A stretch of 64,000 nucleotides of DNA. Origin: Peristeroidobacter soli. Its GTDB lineage: Bacteria > Pseudomonadota > Gammaproteobacteria > Steroidobacterales > Steroidobacteraceae. Numbering within the stretch: the stretch's first letter is position 1; every line of letters begins with the position of its first letter. The translations under genes were made by a program, and so were the position numbers. The notes under the pieces are model-generated. The model was not told the DNA's origin, made no database searches, and saw nothing but the letters and a program-made list of their open reading frames with translations. The stretch lies in assembly GCF_004138485.1 (NCBI RefSeq), contig NZ_RYEV01000004.1, forward strand, positions 1,114,803 to 1,178,802, given 5' to 3'. Below, in pieces: positions 1 through 10,254 of this stretch.

Positions 1-3000
1 GCCGTAACCAAGACTGTTGCAGGAACCGGCGCATCGACATTGCGCATCACCTCGGACGATGCGGTCACTGTGTCTTCAGCGATTCAAGCCGCGGCTGGCG
101 CGGGCCCGCTCAATGTCATTCTCAATAGCCGCGCGCAGAATGCAGCGAGCGGTTTGATCTTCGTCAACGCAGCGATCACCACGCGCGGCGGAGACATCAT
201 CGGCTACGGCGGCTCGACCGTGGGTGGCGATGCCATAGGAGCCTCGACCAACTATGGCGTCGAGATCGGCGTGGTCACGCTCAATGCTGGTGGCGGCACG
301 ATCGACTTCACCGGACGCGGCCTGGCCAGCGGCAACGGCATAAACACCACCGACGGCGCCCAGTTGCTCACGAGCGGTAGCGGCGCCGTTCGTTTGCGCG
401 GTTCGACAGCGGGTACCGCTCGCGGCGTCAGCATCGGCACCATCACGGTGACGGCCGGGACCGGAGGCATTTCGATCACCGGCACGGCATCGAGCGCGAC
501 CGGCGTCGCGTTCGTCGCGGGCGCGCATTCGCTCAACACCACCGGCGACCTCGCCATTACCGGCACTTCGACGACGAGCAACGGCATCTATCGCACCTCG
601 ACCGCCGCGGACACCTTCGCCGGCGCGAATGTCACATTGACTGGCAACTCGAGCGGCGGCGCGACGAGCTCGCAAGGTATCTTGATCGTGGGCACCGGCG
701 CGGTGGCAATCACCGCTGGCAGTACGGGCCAGGTCACACTCGCCGGCACCGGCGGTTCCACCAACACCTTCTCCAGCAAATCCGCCATCGCGTTCGGCTC
801 GAGCACCGAATCGACCGCGGTCGCCATCACTGCAGGCACGGGCGGTGTGGCGATCACCGGCACTGCGGCGACGGCAGCGACGCTCTCGCTGGATACATTC
901 GCAACCACCAACTCGATCACCTCGGGCGGCGTGATCTCGATCAACGGCAACAAGGCCATCAACTTCCGCGGCCCGATCACTCAGTCTGCTGGCGGTGCCA
1001 GCAACGTCACCGCCACCACCGGCGATGTCACGTTGACCAGCTTCGCTCAGAACAGCGGACCGCTGACAGTTCAGGCGACCGCGGGCAATGTCACTTCCAC
1101 AGGCGCGCTCTCCACCAATGGTGGCGCTCTCGTCGTGCGAGCCGGCGCGGGAAATGTCTCTACGGGCGCACTCACCGCCGGCAGCCCGCTCACCGTCACG
1201 GCAACGGGCAGTCTCAACACAGGAGACATGACCAAGGCCGGCACGGGCGATGTGACCGTGACCGCCGGTACGACGGCGACCATCGGCAATGTTTCCATTG
1301 CCGGCAGCGGCGTGAGCAACTTCACTGCCGGCACGACGCTGACCACGGGAACATTCAACGACGGCGACACCGGCGCGACCACGCTTACCGCCGGCACTAC
1401 GCTCACGACCGGTGCGATTACGATGTCCGGCGCCGGCGATCTCACACTGTTCTCCGACAGTACGCTCACGCCGGCGGCGATCACGAAGACAGCTACCGGA
1501 ACGTCTACGCTCACCCTCCGCGGCAACGGCGACATCATCGACCAGAACCCGATCACCGCCAACGTCGGCGCCGGCCCCTTGAACCTGGTCGTCAACAGTC
1601 GGGCCGGCGGTGCCGCGGCCGGTAGAATCCAGTTCTCCTTGAACGCCGACGTGACCACGCGAGGCGGCGACATCACCTTCTATGGCGGCCCGACCGCGGG
1701 CGGTGCAGCCATCAGCACCACCGTCGGACAGACCGGCATATTCATCGGCGGCCGTACCTTCGACGCAGGCGGCGGCAATATCACGATGACGGGTGCCGGC
1801 GGCGGCACCAATACCAGCGGCGCCCTGCTCACTCGTCAGGCAACGCTGACCACCAGTGGCGCGGGCGGCATCACACTCAACGGCAATGCGGGCACGAACG
1901 GGCAATGGGGCGTGGACATCGAAACATCCACGCTGACGAGCGGCACCGGCGGGACGACGCTGTCAGGCCTCTCCACTGTCGGTGCCGCGACCTATGTACT
2001 CAACAGCACGCTGACGAGCACCGGCGATATCACGGTGACGGGCACGGCGAGTGCGCTCGGCGGCATCGGCGTGCAGTTTCTCACCACGACCGGAAACACA
2101 CTCGGCATGACTGCCGGCGGCAACCTGACGATCACCGGCAGCCAGACTCACACGGTGTCGGGCGCGAACAATGCGATCTCGATGACGGGCCCGGGCGCAA
2201 TCAATCTCGGCTCTACCGCGGCCGGTTCAGTAACCATCAGCGGCACCAACACCGCGAGCGACTCCACGTCCGTGCCCATCGTGTTCGGCACCTCCTCCGT
2301 CTTCACGCCAGTAAACATCACCGGCGGCACAGGCGGCGTCACCATCACCGGCACAACGGCCAGCACCACGGCGAATGCGATCACTGCTTACGGTACCGCC
2401 GGCTCCATCGTCGCGAGCGGCCCCGTGCGACTCACCGGCAATCGGAGCATCAGCTATCTCTCGCCGATCACGGGCAATACCACCGCGGGCACGATCACTG
2501 TGAATCCCAGCGTGGGCAATGTGACGCTCGGTGCGATGACCGCTGACGGCGATATCTTCGTGAACACGCCGGGTACGTTCACATCATCTGCAAACATCAC
2601 CGCACGCGGCACGGCCAACATCACGCTGCGAACCAACGGCATGACTGGCTTCACGGGTCTCGCGAGTGGCCCCAACCTGTTACGGCTCGAGCCGTACGAC
2701 ATCGCAAGCTCCATCGCAGTCGGCACCGGCGCAACCGGCGTACTGCAGTTCGCATCGACCATGTTCAGCGGCGCCTCGCGCCGCTTCGCCGACGGTTTCA
2801 GCCAGGTCGTCATCGGCCGCGAGGATGGCGCAAGTGCCATCAGCCTCGGCTCGCTGACATTCACCGATCCGGTCTCGCTGATTGCCCCGGCCGGCGGATC
2901 GCTGAGCGCGAACAGCACCGTGTACAACACCGGCGGCGGCCTGACCGTGCGTGTCAGCGGCAGCATCCAGTTCGGTTACAGCCAGACCATCTCGACCTCC

Positions 3001-6000
3001 GGCGGCACCAACAACGACATCGTGCTGTCGTCGAACACGTTCTTCGATCAGTCGGGCACCGCGAATCCGCTCATGCCCACCGACGGCCGCTGGATCATCT
3101 ATCTGCCCGAGCCCGGCTCCGCGGATTCCGGCTCGACGCCGCTGATCAGCGGCAACACCGCGGTCTGGGGCAAGACCTACGCCACGCTGGCGCCGACCTC
3201 GGTACCGGCCGGCAATCGTTACGTCTTCGCGCTCGCGCCTGGTCTGAATATAAACACCACCAACGTGAGCAAGACCTACGGCAACGATGGCAGTGCCATC
3301 GTCGCGGCGGCCATCACCGCCACGTTCACTCCGCAAGTTACGGCGATGAACGGCTGGGGCACCTTGTACAACGCGATCACGCCCGCCGAGGCGTTGGGCG
3401 ACGTAAGTCAGTTCGCGCTCACGTCTCCCGGCTCGGCGGTGACCGCCAACGTCGGCACCTACGCGATCACGTACGGCAACAAACCGACCACGCTGGCCTC
3501 GGGCTTCACGCCGTACTACTACCAGTTCGGCCAGCTCACCGTCGCTGCACGGCCCATTACGATTCAAGCGAACGCGGGTCTGACCAAGGTGTATGGCACG
3601 GACGATCCCGCCGGACTCGGCACTCAGTTCACCGTCATCGGCGGACTGGTCAATGGCAACACGATCACCGGCAGCATGAGCCGCGCGGATGGCCAGGACG
3701 CAGGCAGCTATGCCTTCGGCATCGGCTCGCTGACCGCGAATGACGGTAACAGCGGCCTCAACTACACGATCACGGTCGACGGCGCGACCAATCCGTTCGT
3801 CATCACGCCCGCGCCGCTGACTGCGACGATCGCCAATCAAACCAAGGTCTACGGTGCGAACGATCCGACGCTCGGCGGCATCGCCGCCACCGTCGGCGGA
3901 CTCATCGTCAATCGCACAGTCAGCGACGTTAATGGCAATCTCACAGTCATCGACGACGCCGGTCTGGTCACGGCAACCGTTGCTTCGCTGACCCGCGCCG
4001 CTGGCGAAGACGTTGGAACGCGCAACATCACTGCGGCGACTTTCAACCTCAGTGGCTCCGCGGGCGGCAACTATACTGCGCCGACATACAACGGATCGGC
4101 GACGCTGACCATCACCCCCGCGCCGCTCACCGCCACAATTGCCAATCAGAGCAAGGTCTATGGCAACGCCGATCCCGCGTTGAGCAGCATCACGCCGACC
4201 CTCAACGGCGCGGTCAATCGCGCGGTCACGACGTGGAATGGCACCGTCAACGTCAACGATACCGATCTGGCGGTGACACTCAGCTCACTCACGCGCGCTA
4301 CCGGTGAAGACGTAGGCACACGCGCCATCACGGCAGCCACTTTCAATCCGCTCACCGGCACGAGCGCGAGCAACTATCAGGCGCCGACACTGACGGGAAC
4401 GCCGATATTGACCATCACGCCGCGCGCGCTCACGGCGAGTATCGCGAATCAAACCAAGGTGTACGGCCAGAACGATCCGCTGTTGTCCGGCATCGCGCCG
4501 GTGCTCGCGAACGTGGTCAATGGCACGTTCTCGACCTGGAATGGCAACGTCACGGTCAACGACGTTGGCCTGGTAGCAGCGACCGTCACGGGCCTCACTC
4601 GGGCGGCAAACGAGGACGTCGGCACGTACAACATCACCGCCGCGACGTTCGGCTCACTTACTGGAAGCCGCGCGGGCAACTATTCCGCCCCGACGTTGAC
4701 GGGCACGCCCACGCTGACCATCACCCGGGCGCCGCTGACCGCCAGCATCGCCAATCAGACCAAGACGTACGGCAACGATGATCCGTTGCTGAGCGGCATC
4801 GCGGTCACGCTCAATGCGGTGAACCGCACCGTCACGAGCTGGTACGGCTCGACTGCGATCAACGATACGGGCAACGTTACTGCCACCGTCACGGGACTCA
4901 CTCGCGCCGCAGGTGAGAACGTCGGCAGCTACAACATCACCGGCGCGACGCTCTCGACGCCCACGGGCAGCCGCGCGTCCAATTACAGCAACAGTGCGAC
5001 ATTCACGGGCACGCCCACGCTGACCATCTCGCAGCGCGCGCTCACGGCGACGCTGGCAAACCAGAGCAAGGTCTACGGCAACGATGATCCTCTGCTGAGC
5101 GGCATCGTGCCGACGCTCAACGTGGTCAACCGCAGCGTCACGACATGGAACGGCGCCGTGACCGTGAACGACACAGCCAACGTCGCCACGACACTCACCG
5201 ACCTCGATCGCGCGGCGGGCGAGAATGTCGGCAGCTACAACATCACCGGCGCGACCTTCACCGCGCTTACCGGCAGCTCCGCCGGCAACTATCTCGCGCC
5301 AACGCTCAGCGGCACGCCGACACTGACCATCACCGCCCGCACCCTGCTCGCGACGGTCTCAAACCAAACCAAGGTGTACGGTGCCGACGACCCGGCCCTG
5401 GCCGGCATCGTGCCTTCGCTCAACATCGTGAATCGCAGCGTCGTCACGTGGGACGGCACAATCAACGTCAACGACACCGGCAACGTCTCCACCACCCTCG
5501 CCTCGCTCACTCGCCAGGCCGGCGAGGACGTCGGCACTCGTAACATCACCGCGGCGACGTTCACTGCGTTGACCGGCAGTCGAGCCGGCAACTACACCGC
5601 GCCGACGCTCAACGGCACACCGACGCTGACGATCAGCGCCGCGCCGCTGTCGGCCACCGTCGCCAATCAAACGAAGGTGTATGGCAATGCCGATCCAGCG
5701 CTGGCCGGCATCACGCCCACGCTGAATGGCCTGATCAACCGCAGTGTCACGACATGGAACGGCGCCGTTGCTGTCGACGACTCGAGCGTTGCAGTGACCC
5801 TCAGTTCGCTCACTCGCGCGGTCGGCGAAGATGTGGGCGTTCGTAACATCACCGCGGCGACGTTCAATGCGCTCACAGGCAGTGGCGCCAGTAACTATCA
5901 AGCTCCCACGCTGTCCGGCACACCGACTTTGACCATCACAACGCGACCGCTCACGGCCACCATCGCGGATCAGACCAAGGTCTATGGGCAAAACGATCCG

Positions 6001-9000
6001 CTGTTGTCCGGCATTGCGCCGGTGCTCGCGAACGTGGTCAACGGCACATTCTCGACCTGGAACGGCAACGTCACGCTGAACGATACTGCGAACGTCAATG
6101 TCACGCTTGCTGGCCTGACTCGCGCGGCGAATGAAGATGTCGGCACATACAACATCACCGCCGCCACATTCAACGCGCTAACCGGCAGCCGCGCGAGCAA
6201 CTACTCCGGCCCGACACTGACGGGCACGCCCACGCTGACCATCACCCGCGCGCCGCTGACCGCCAGCATCGCCAATCAGACCAAGACGTACGGCAACGAT
6301 GATCCGTTGCTGAGCGGCATCGCGGTCACGCTCAATGCGGTGAACCGCACCGTCACGAGCTGGTACGGCTCGACTGCGATCAACGATACGGGCAACGTTA
6401 CTGCCACCGCCACGGGACTCACTCGCGCCGCAGGCGAGAACGTCGGCAGCTACAACATCACCGGCGCAACGCTCTCGACACCCACGGGCAGCCGCGCGTC
6501 GAACTACAGCAACACCGCGACGTTCACCGGCACGCCGACGCTGACCATCTCGCAGCGTGCGCTCACGGCGACAGTCGCGAATCAAACGAAGGTCTACGGC
6601 AACGATGATCCTCTGCTGAGCGGCATCGCGCCGACGCTCAACGTGGTGAATCGCTCGGTGACGACGTGGAATGGCGCGGTGACCGTCAACGATTCGGCGA
6701 ACGTCTCGACCACGCTCAGCGATCTCAATCGCGCCGCTGGCGAGAATGTTGGCAGCTACAACATCACCGGCGCGACCTTCACCGCGCTCACCGGCAGCGC
6801 CGCCGGCAACTATCTCGCGCCAACGCTCAGCGGCACGCCGACGCTGACCATCACCGCCCGCGCGCTGCTCGCAACGCTTGCCAACCAGACCAAAGTCTAT
6901 GGCGCCGATGATCCAACCCTGGCCAGCATCGTACCGAGCTTGAACATCGTGAATCGCGGCGTCGTCACGTGGGACGGCACAATCGCCGTCAACGACACTG
7001 GCAACGTCTCTACCACCCTCGCCTCGCTCACTCGCCAGGCCGGCGAGGACGTCGGCACTCGTAACATCACCGCTGCGACGTTCACTGCGTTGACCGGCAG
7101 TCGAGCCGGCAACTACGCCACGCCGACGCTCAACGGCACACCGACGCTGACCATCACCGCCGCGCCGCTGACCGCAAGCATTGCCAACCAAGCGAAGGTG
7201 TACGGCAACGCCGATCCGGCCTTGGCCGGCATCACGCCCACGCTGAATGGCCTGGTCAACCGTACGGTGGTCAGCTGGAACGGCAACGTTGCCGTCAACG
7301 ACAGCGCCAACGTCATAGTGACCCTCGCAAGCCTCACACGCACCGTCGGTGAAGATGTCGGCACTCGCAATATCACCGCGGCGACATTCAATGCGCTCAC
7401 AGGGACAGCCGCCGGCAACTACAGCGCGCCAACGCTGTCCGGCACCCCGACCTTGACCATCACAGCGCGGCCACTCACCGCCACCCTCGCGGATCAGACC
7501 AAGGTCTACGGGCAGAACGATCCGTCACTGTCCGGCATCACGCCGGTGCTCGCGAACGTGGTCAACGGCACATTCTCGACCTGGAATGGCAACGTCACAG
7601 TCAACGACACCGCGAACGTGAGTGTCACACTTGCCGGCCTCACACGCGCCGCGAATGAAGATGTCGGCACGTACAACATCACCGCCGCCACATTCAATGC
7701 GCTGACCGGCAGCCGCGCGAGCAACTACTCCGGTCCCACATTGACGGGCACGCCCACGCTGACCATCACCCGGGCGCCGCTGATCGGCAGCATCGCGAAT
7801 CAGACCAAGACCTACGGCAATGATGACCCGCTACTGTCCAGCATCGTAGTGACACTCGATGCCGTGAATCGCACCGTCACCAGCTGGTACGGCTCGACCA
7901 CCATCAACGATACCGGCAATGTCACTGCCACCGTCACCGGGCTCACGCGTATCGCGGGCGAGAACGTCGGCAGCTACAACATCACCGGCGCAACGCTCTC
8001 GACGCCCACGGGCAGCCGCGCGTCCAACTACAGCAGCTCGGCGACGTTCACCGGCACGCCGACGCTGACCATCTCGCAGCGCGCGCTCACGGCGACAGTC
8101 GCGAATCAAACGAAGGTCTACGGCAATGACGACCCGCTGCTCAGTGGCATCGTGCCGACGCTCAACGCGGTGAATCGCAGCGTCACGACGTGGAACGGCG
8201 CGGTGACCGTGAACGACACCGCCAGCGTCGCCACGACGCTGAGCGATCTGAATCGCGCGGCGGGCGAAAACGTCGGCACGTACAACATCACCGCGGCAAC
8301 ATTCAACGCGCTCACCGGCAGCTCGGCCGGCAACTACCTGGCGCCGACATTGAGCGGCACGCCAACGCTCACCATCACCGCTCGCGCGCTGCTCGCAACG
8401 CTCGCCAACCAGACCAAACTCTATGGCGCCGACGATCCGGCCCTGGCCGGCATCGTACCGAGCTTGAACATCGTGAATCGCGGCGTCGTCACGTGGGACG
8501 GCACAATCACCGTCAACGACACTGGCAACGTCTCCACCACCCTCGCCTCGCTCACCCGCCAGGCCGGCGAGGACGTCGGCACTCGCAACGTAACGGCCGC
8601 CACGTTCACCGCGTTGACCGGCACCCGAGCCGCCAATTACAGCGCGCCGACGCTGAGCGGCACACCGACGCTAACCATCACCGCCGCGCCGCTGACGGCC
8701 ACGCTGACCAATCAAACGAAGGTCTACGGCAACGCCGATCCGACTTTGGCCAGTATCACGCCCACACTGAACGGCCTGATCAACCGCACGGTGGTCAGCT
8801 GGAACGGCAACGTCGCCGTCAACGACTCCGCCAATGTCGCAGTGACCCTCGCAAGCCTCACGCGCGCCGTCGGTGAAGATGTCGGCACTCGAAACATCAC
8901 GAGCGCGACCTTCAACGCCTTGACCGGCACCCGAGCCGGCAACTACAGCGCGCCGACGCTGTCCGGCACGCCCTCGCTAACCATCACGCCGCGCCCGCTC

Positions 9001-10254
9001 ACTGCAACGCTGGCGAATCAGACCAAGGTCTATGGCGCGGACGATCCGACGCTGGCCTCCATCGTCCCCATACTCAACGTCGTGAACGCCACGTTCGCAA
9101 CCTGGAACGGCGCAGTCACCGTCAACGATACTGGCGCGGTCGCGACGACTCTGGCCAATCTCGATCGCGTCGCGGGCGAGGATGTCGGCACGCGCAACGT
9201 CACGGCCGCGACGTTCAACCCACTGACCGGCAGCAAGGCAGCGAACTACAGCGCGCCGACACTCTCCGGCACGCCGACGTTGACGATCACGCCTGCGCCA
9301 CTCTCCGGTTCCATCGCCAATCAGACCAAGATCTATGGTGACGACGATCCCTTGTTGAGCGGCATCCTGGTCACGCTCGCGCCAGTGAATCGAACCGTGA
9401 CGACCTGGGATGCGCCGGTCGCCATCAACGATACTGGTAACGTGACTGCGTCTGTCACGGGAATCACCCGCACTGCCGGCGAGAACGTCGGCACCCACTC
9501 GATCACGGCAGCGACGCTGTCGACACCGAGCGGCAGCCAGGCGCACAACTACAGCAACGTCGCGACGTTCACCGGCACGCCGACGCTGACCATCACGCAG
9601 CGCGCGCTCACCGCCACACTCGCCAATCAGACCAAGGTCTACGGCGACGACGATCCTTTGTTGAGCGGCATCGTGCCGACGCTCAACGCGGTGAACCGGA
9701 GCGTCGTGACCTGGAACGGCGCTGTCGCCGTCGACGACCGTGCGAGAGTCGCGACGACGCTGAGCGATCTGAATCGCGCGAGTGGCGAAACCGTCGGCAC
9801 CTACAACGTTACGGGCGCCACCTTCACCGCGCTGACCGGAAGTTCCGCAGCCAATTATCTCGCGCCCACATTGAGCGGCATACCGACGCTGCGGATCACA
9901 GCGCGCGCTGCTTGCGACGCTCGCCAACCAAACCAAGGTGTACGGCAACGACGACCCGGCGCTCGCCGGAATCGTCCCCGCACTCAACGTGGTCAATCGC
10001 AGTGTCTCGACGTGGGATGGCGCAGTCGCGGTGAACGACACCGGCGCAGTGACAACCACCGTCGCGTCGCTCACGCGCCAGGCGGGCGAAGATGTCGGCA
10101 CGCGAAATATCACAGCGGCAACTTTCACGGCGCTGACCGGAAGCCGCTCGACCAACTACGCGCAGCCCACGCTCAGCGGCACACCGACGTTGACCATCAC
10201 CGCCGCGCCGCTGACGGCGACGCTGGCGAATCAGAACAAGACCTATGGCGATGA
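1..10254 (+). CDS. Giant MBG-repeat adhesin, upstream fragment (5' end outside window, frameshifted)
   Basis: Frame 1 is open from the first base, so the start codon lies upstream. The first ~1080 codons are Gly/Thr/Ser/Ala-rich and beta-helix-like, as in filamentous-haemagglutinin-type exoproteins. They contain a duplicated module (GPLN-x4-NSRA, TTRGGD) near 103-330 and 1564-1815. From ~3550 the protein is a tandem array of ~101-residue MBG-type units, each opening with a motif like NQTKVYGNDDP. In-frame homology ends at 9901-9908, where a GC dinucleotide is missing; the remaining ~110 codons to 10254 are out of frame and Arg/His-rich. Family knowledge suggests secretion by a two-partner pathway and a role in adhesion or biofilm; no transporter partner is in the window. 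Cysteine is absent from the part in the correct frame. Confidence 0.85.
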   Translation, partial: AVTKTVAGTGASTLRITSDDAVTVSSAIQAAAGAGPLNVILNSRAQNAASGLIFVNAAITTRGGDIIGYGGSTVGGDAIGASTNYGVEIGVVTLNAGGGTIDFTGRGLASGNGINTTDGAQLLTSGSGAVRLRGSTAGTARGVSIGTITVTAGTGGISITGTASSATGVAFVAGAHSLNTTGDLAITGTSTTSNGIYRTSTAADTFAGANVTLTGNSSGGATSSQGILIVGTGAVAITAGSTGQVTLAGTGGSTNTFSSKSAIAFGSSTESTAVAITAGTGGVAITGTAATAATLSLDTFATTNSITSGGVISINGNKAINFRGPITQSAGGASNVTATTGDVTLTSFAQNSGPLTVQATAGNVTSTGALSTNGGALVVRAGAGNVSTGALTAGSPLTVTATGSLNTGDMTKAGTGDVTVTAGTTATIGNVSIAGSGVSNFTAGTTLTTGTFNDGDTGATTLTAGTTLTTGAITMSGAGDLTLFSDSTLTPAAITKTATGTSTLTLRGNGDIIDQNPITANVGAGPLNLVVNSRAGGAAAGRIQFSLNADVTTRGGDITFYGGPTAGGAAISTTVGQTGIFIGGRTFDAGGGNITMTGAGGGTNTSGALLTRQATLTTSGAGGITLNGNAGTNGQWGVDIETSTLTSGTGGTTLSGLSTVGAATYVLNSTLTSTGDITVTGTASALGGIGVQFLTTTGNTLGMTAGGNLTITGSQTHTVSGANNAISMTGPGAINLGSTAAGSVTISGTNTASDSTSVPIVFGTSSVFTPVNITGGTGGVTITGTTASTTANAITAYGTAGSIVASGPVRLTGNRSISYLSPITGNTTAGTITVNPSVGNVTLGAMTADGDIFVNTPGTFTSSANITARGTANITLRTNGMTGFTGLASGPNLLRLEPYDIASSIAVGTGATGVLQFASTMFSGASRRFADGFSQVVIGREDGASAISLGSLTFTDPVSLIAPAGGSLSANSTVYNTGGGLTVRVSGSIQFGYSQTISTSGGTNNDIVLSSNTFFDQSGTANPLMPTDGRWIIYLPEPGSADSGSTPLISGNTAVWGKTYATLAPTSVPAGNRYVFALAPGLNINTTNVSKTYGNDGSAIVAAAITATFTPQVTAMNGWGTLYNAITPAEALGDVSQFALTSPGSAVTANVGTYAITYGNKPTTLASGFTPYYYQFGQLTVAARPITIQANAGLTKVYGTDDPAGLGTQFTVIGGLVNGNTITGSMSRADGQDAGSYAFGIGSLTANDGNSGLNYTITVDGATNPFVITPAPLTATIANQTKVYGANDPTLGGIAATVGGLIVNRTVSDVNGNLTVIDDAGLVTATVASLTRAAGEDVGTRNITAATFNLSGSAGGNYTAPTYNGSATLTITPAPLTATIANQSKVYGNADPALSSITPTLNGAVNRAVTTWNGTVNVNDTDLAVTLSSLTRATGEDVGTRAITAATFNPLTGTSASNYQAPTLTGTPILTITPRALTASIANQTKVYGQNDPLLSGIAPVLANVVNGTFSTWNGNVTVNDVGLVAATVTGLTRAANEDVGTYNITAATFGSLTGSRAGNYSAPTLTGTPTLTITRAPLTASIANQTKTYGNDDPLLSGIAVTLNAVNRTVTSWYGSTAINDTGNVTATVTGLTRAAGENVGSYNITGATLSTPTGSRASNYSNSATFTGTPTLTISQRALTATLANQSKVYGNDDPLLSGIVPTLNVVNRSVTTWNGAVTVNDTANVATTLTDLDRAAGENVGSYNITGATFTALTGSSAGNYLAPTLSGTPTLTITARTLLATVSNQTKVYGADDPALAGIVPSLNIVNRSVVTWDGTINVNDTGNVSTTLASLTRQAGEDVGTRNITAATFTALTGSRAGNYTAPTLNGTPTLTISAAPLSATVANQTKVYGNADPALAGITPTLNGLINRSVTTWNGAVAVDDSSVAVTLSSLTRAVGEDVGVRNITAATFNALTGSGASNYQAPTLSGTPTLTITTRPLTATIADQTKVYGQNDPLLSGIAPVLANVVNGTFSTWNGNVTLNDTANVNVTLAGLTRAANEDVGTYNITAATFNALTGSRASNYSGPTLTGTPTLTITRAPLTASIANQTKTYGNDDPLLSGIAVTLNAVNRTVTSWYGSTAINDTGNVTATATGLTRAAGENVGSYNITGATLSTPTGSRASNYSNTATFTGTPTLTISQRALTATVANQTKVYGNDDPLLSGIAPTLNVVNRSVTTWNGAVTVNDSANVSTTLSDLNRAAGENVGSYNITGATFTALTGSAAGNYLAPTLSGTPTLTITARALLATLANQTKVYGADDPTLASIVPSLNIVNRGVVTWDGTIAVNDTGNVSTTLASLTRQAGEDVGTRNITAATFTALTGSRAGNYATPTLNGTPTLTITAAPLTASIANQAKVYGNADPALAGITPTLNGLVNRTVVSWNGNVAVNDSANVIVTLASLTRTVGEDVGTRNITAATFNALTGTAAGNYSAPTLSGTPTLTITARPLTATLADQTKVYGQNDPSLSGITPVLANVVNGTFSTWNGNVTVNDTANVSVTLAGLTRAANEDVGTYNITAATFNALTGSRASNYSGPTLTGTPTLTITRAPLIGSIANQTKTYGNDDPLLSSIVVTLDAVNRTVTSWYGSTTINDTGNVTATVTGLTRIAGENVGSYNITGATLSTPTGSRASNYSSSATFTGTPTLTISQRALTATVANQTKVYGNDDPLLSGIVPTLNAVNRSVTTWNGAVTVNDTASVATTLSDLNRAAGENVGTYNITAATFNALTGSSAGNYLAPTLSGTPTLTITARALLATLANQTKLYGADDPALAGIVPSLNIVNRGVVTWDGTITVNDTGNVSTTLASLTRQAGEDVGTRNVTAATFTALTGTRAANYSAPTLSGTPTLTITAAPLTATLTNQTKVYGNADPTLASITPTLNGLINRTVVSWNGNVAVNDSANVAVTLASLTRAVGEDVGTRNITSATFNALTGTRAGNYSAPTLSGTPSLTITPRPLTATLANQTKVYGADDPTLASIVPILNVVNATFATWNGAVTVNDTGAVATTLANLDRVAGEDVGTRNVTAATFNPLTGSKAANYSAPTLSGTPTLTITPAPLSGSIANQTKIYGDDDPLLSGILVTLAPVNRTVTTWDAPVAINDTGNVTASVTGITRTAGENVGTHSITAATLSTPSGSQAHNYSNVATFTGTPTLTITQRALTATLANQTKVYGDDDPLLSGIVPTLNAVNRSVVTWNGAVAVDDRARVATTLSDLNRASGETVGTYNVTGATFTALTGSSAANYLAPTLSGIPTLRITARAACDARQPNQGVRQRRPGARRNRPRTQRGQSQCLDVGWRSRGERHRRSDNHRRVAHAPGGRRCRHAKYHSGNFHGADRKPLDQLRAAHAQRHTDVDHHRRAADGDAGESEQDLWR
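4130..10220 (+). repeat. Higher-order repeat: five-unit module of ~1.52 kb, about four copies
   Basis: Unit types recur in the order NADP, QNDP, KTYGNDDP, KVYGNDDP, ADDP. NADP units fall at ~4140, 5655, 7180 and 8702; QNDP units at ~4443, 5960 and 7485, with a diverged equivalent at 9008; KTYG/KIYG units at ~4750, 6265, 7790 and 9312. By eye, 4731-4888 and 6252-6409 are identical over about 158 bases at an offset of 1521, including synonymous positions. This points to recent block duplication or gene conversion. Confidence 0.75.
9901..9908 (+). other. Frameshift site: (GC)4 tract where sister repeats predict (GC)5
   Basis: At the equivalent position in sister units (near 6855 and 8382) the codons read CGC GCG CTG CTC GC, coding Arg-Ala-Leu-Leu. 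Here the tract is ACA GCGCGCGC TG CTT, two bases short, moving translation from frame 1 to frame 2. Homology to the repeat consensus is intact on both sides. The change may be a true mutation, slipped-strand phase variation or an assembly error in a repetitive region. Confidence 0.8.

Noticed and set aside
76-1905. Long open frame (609 codons) antisense to the adhesin, and similar ones at 2680-3840, 6178-7191, 8977-10155 and 9896-11782
   Set aside because: Arg/Gly/Ala/Asp-rich translations without domain, signal or ribosome site; they mirror the repetitive high-GC adhesin codons.
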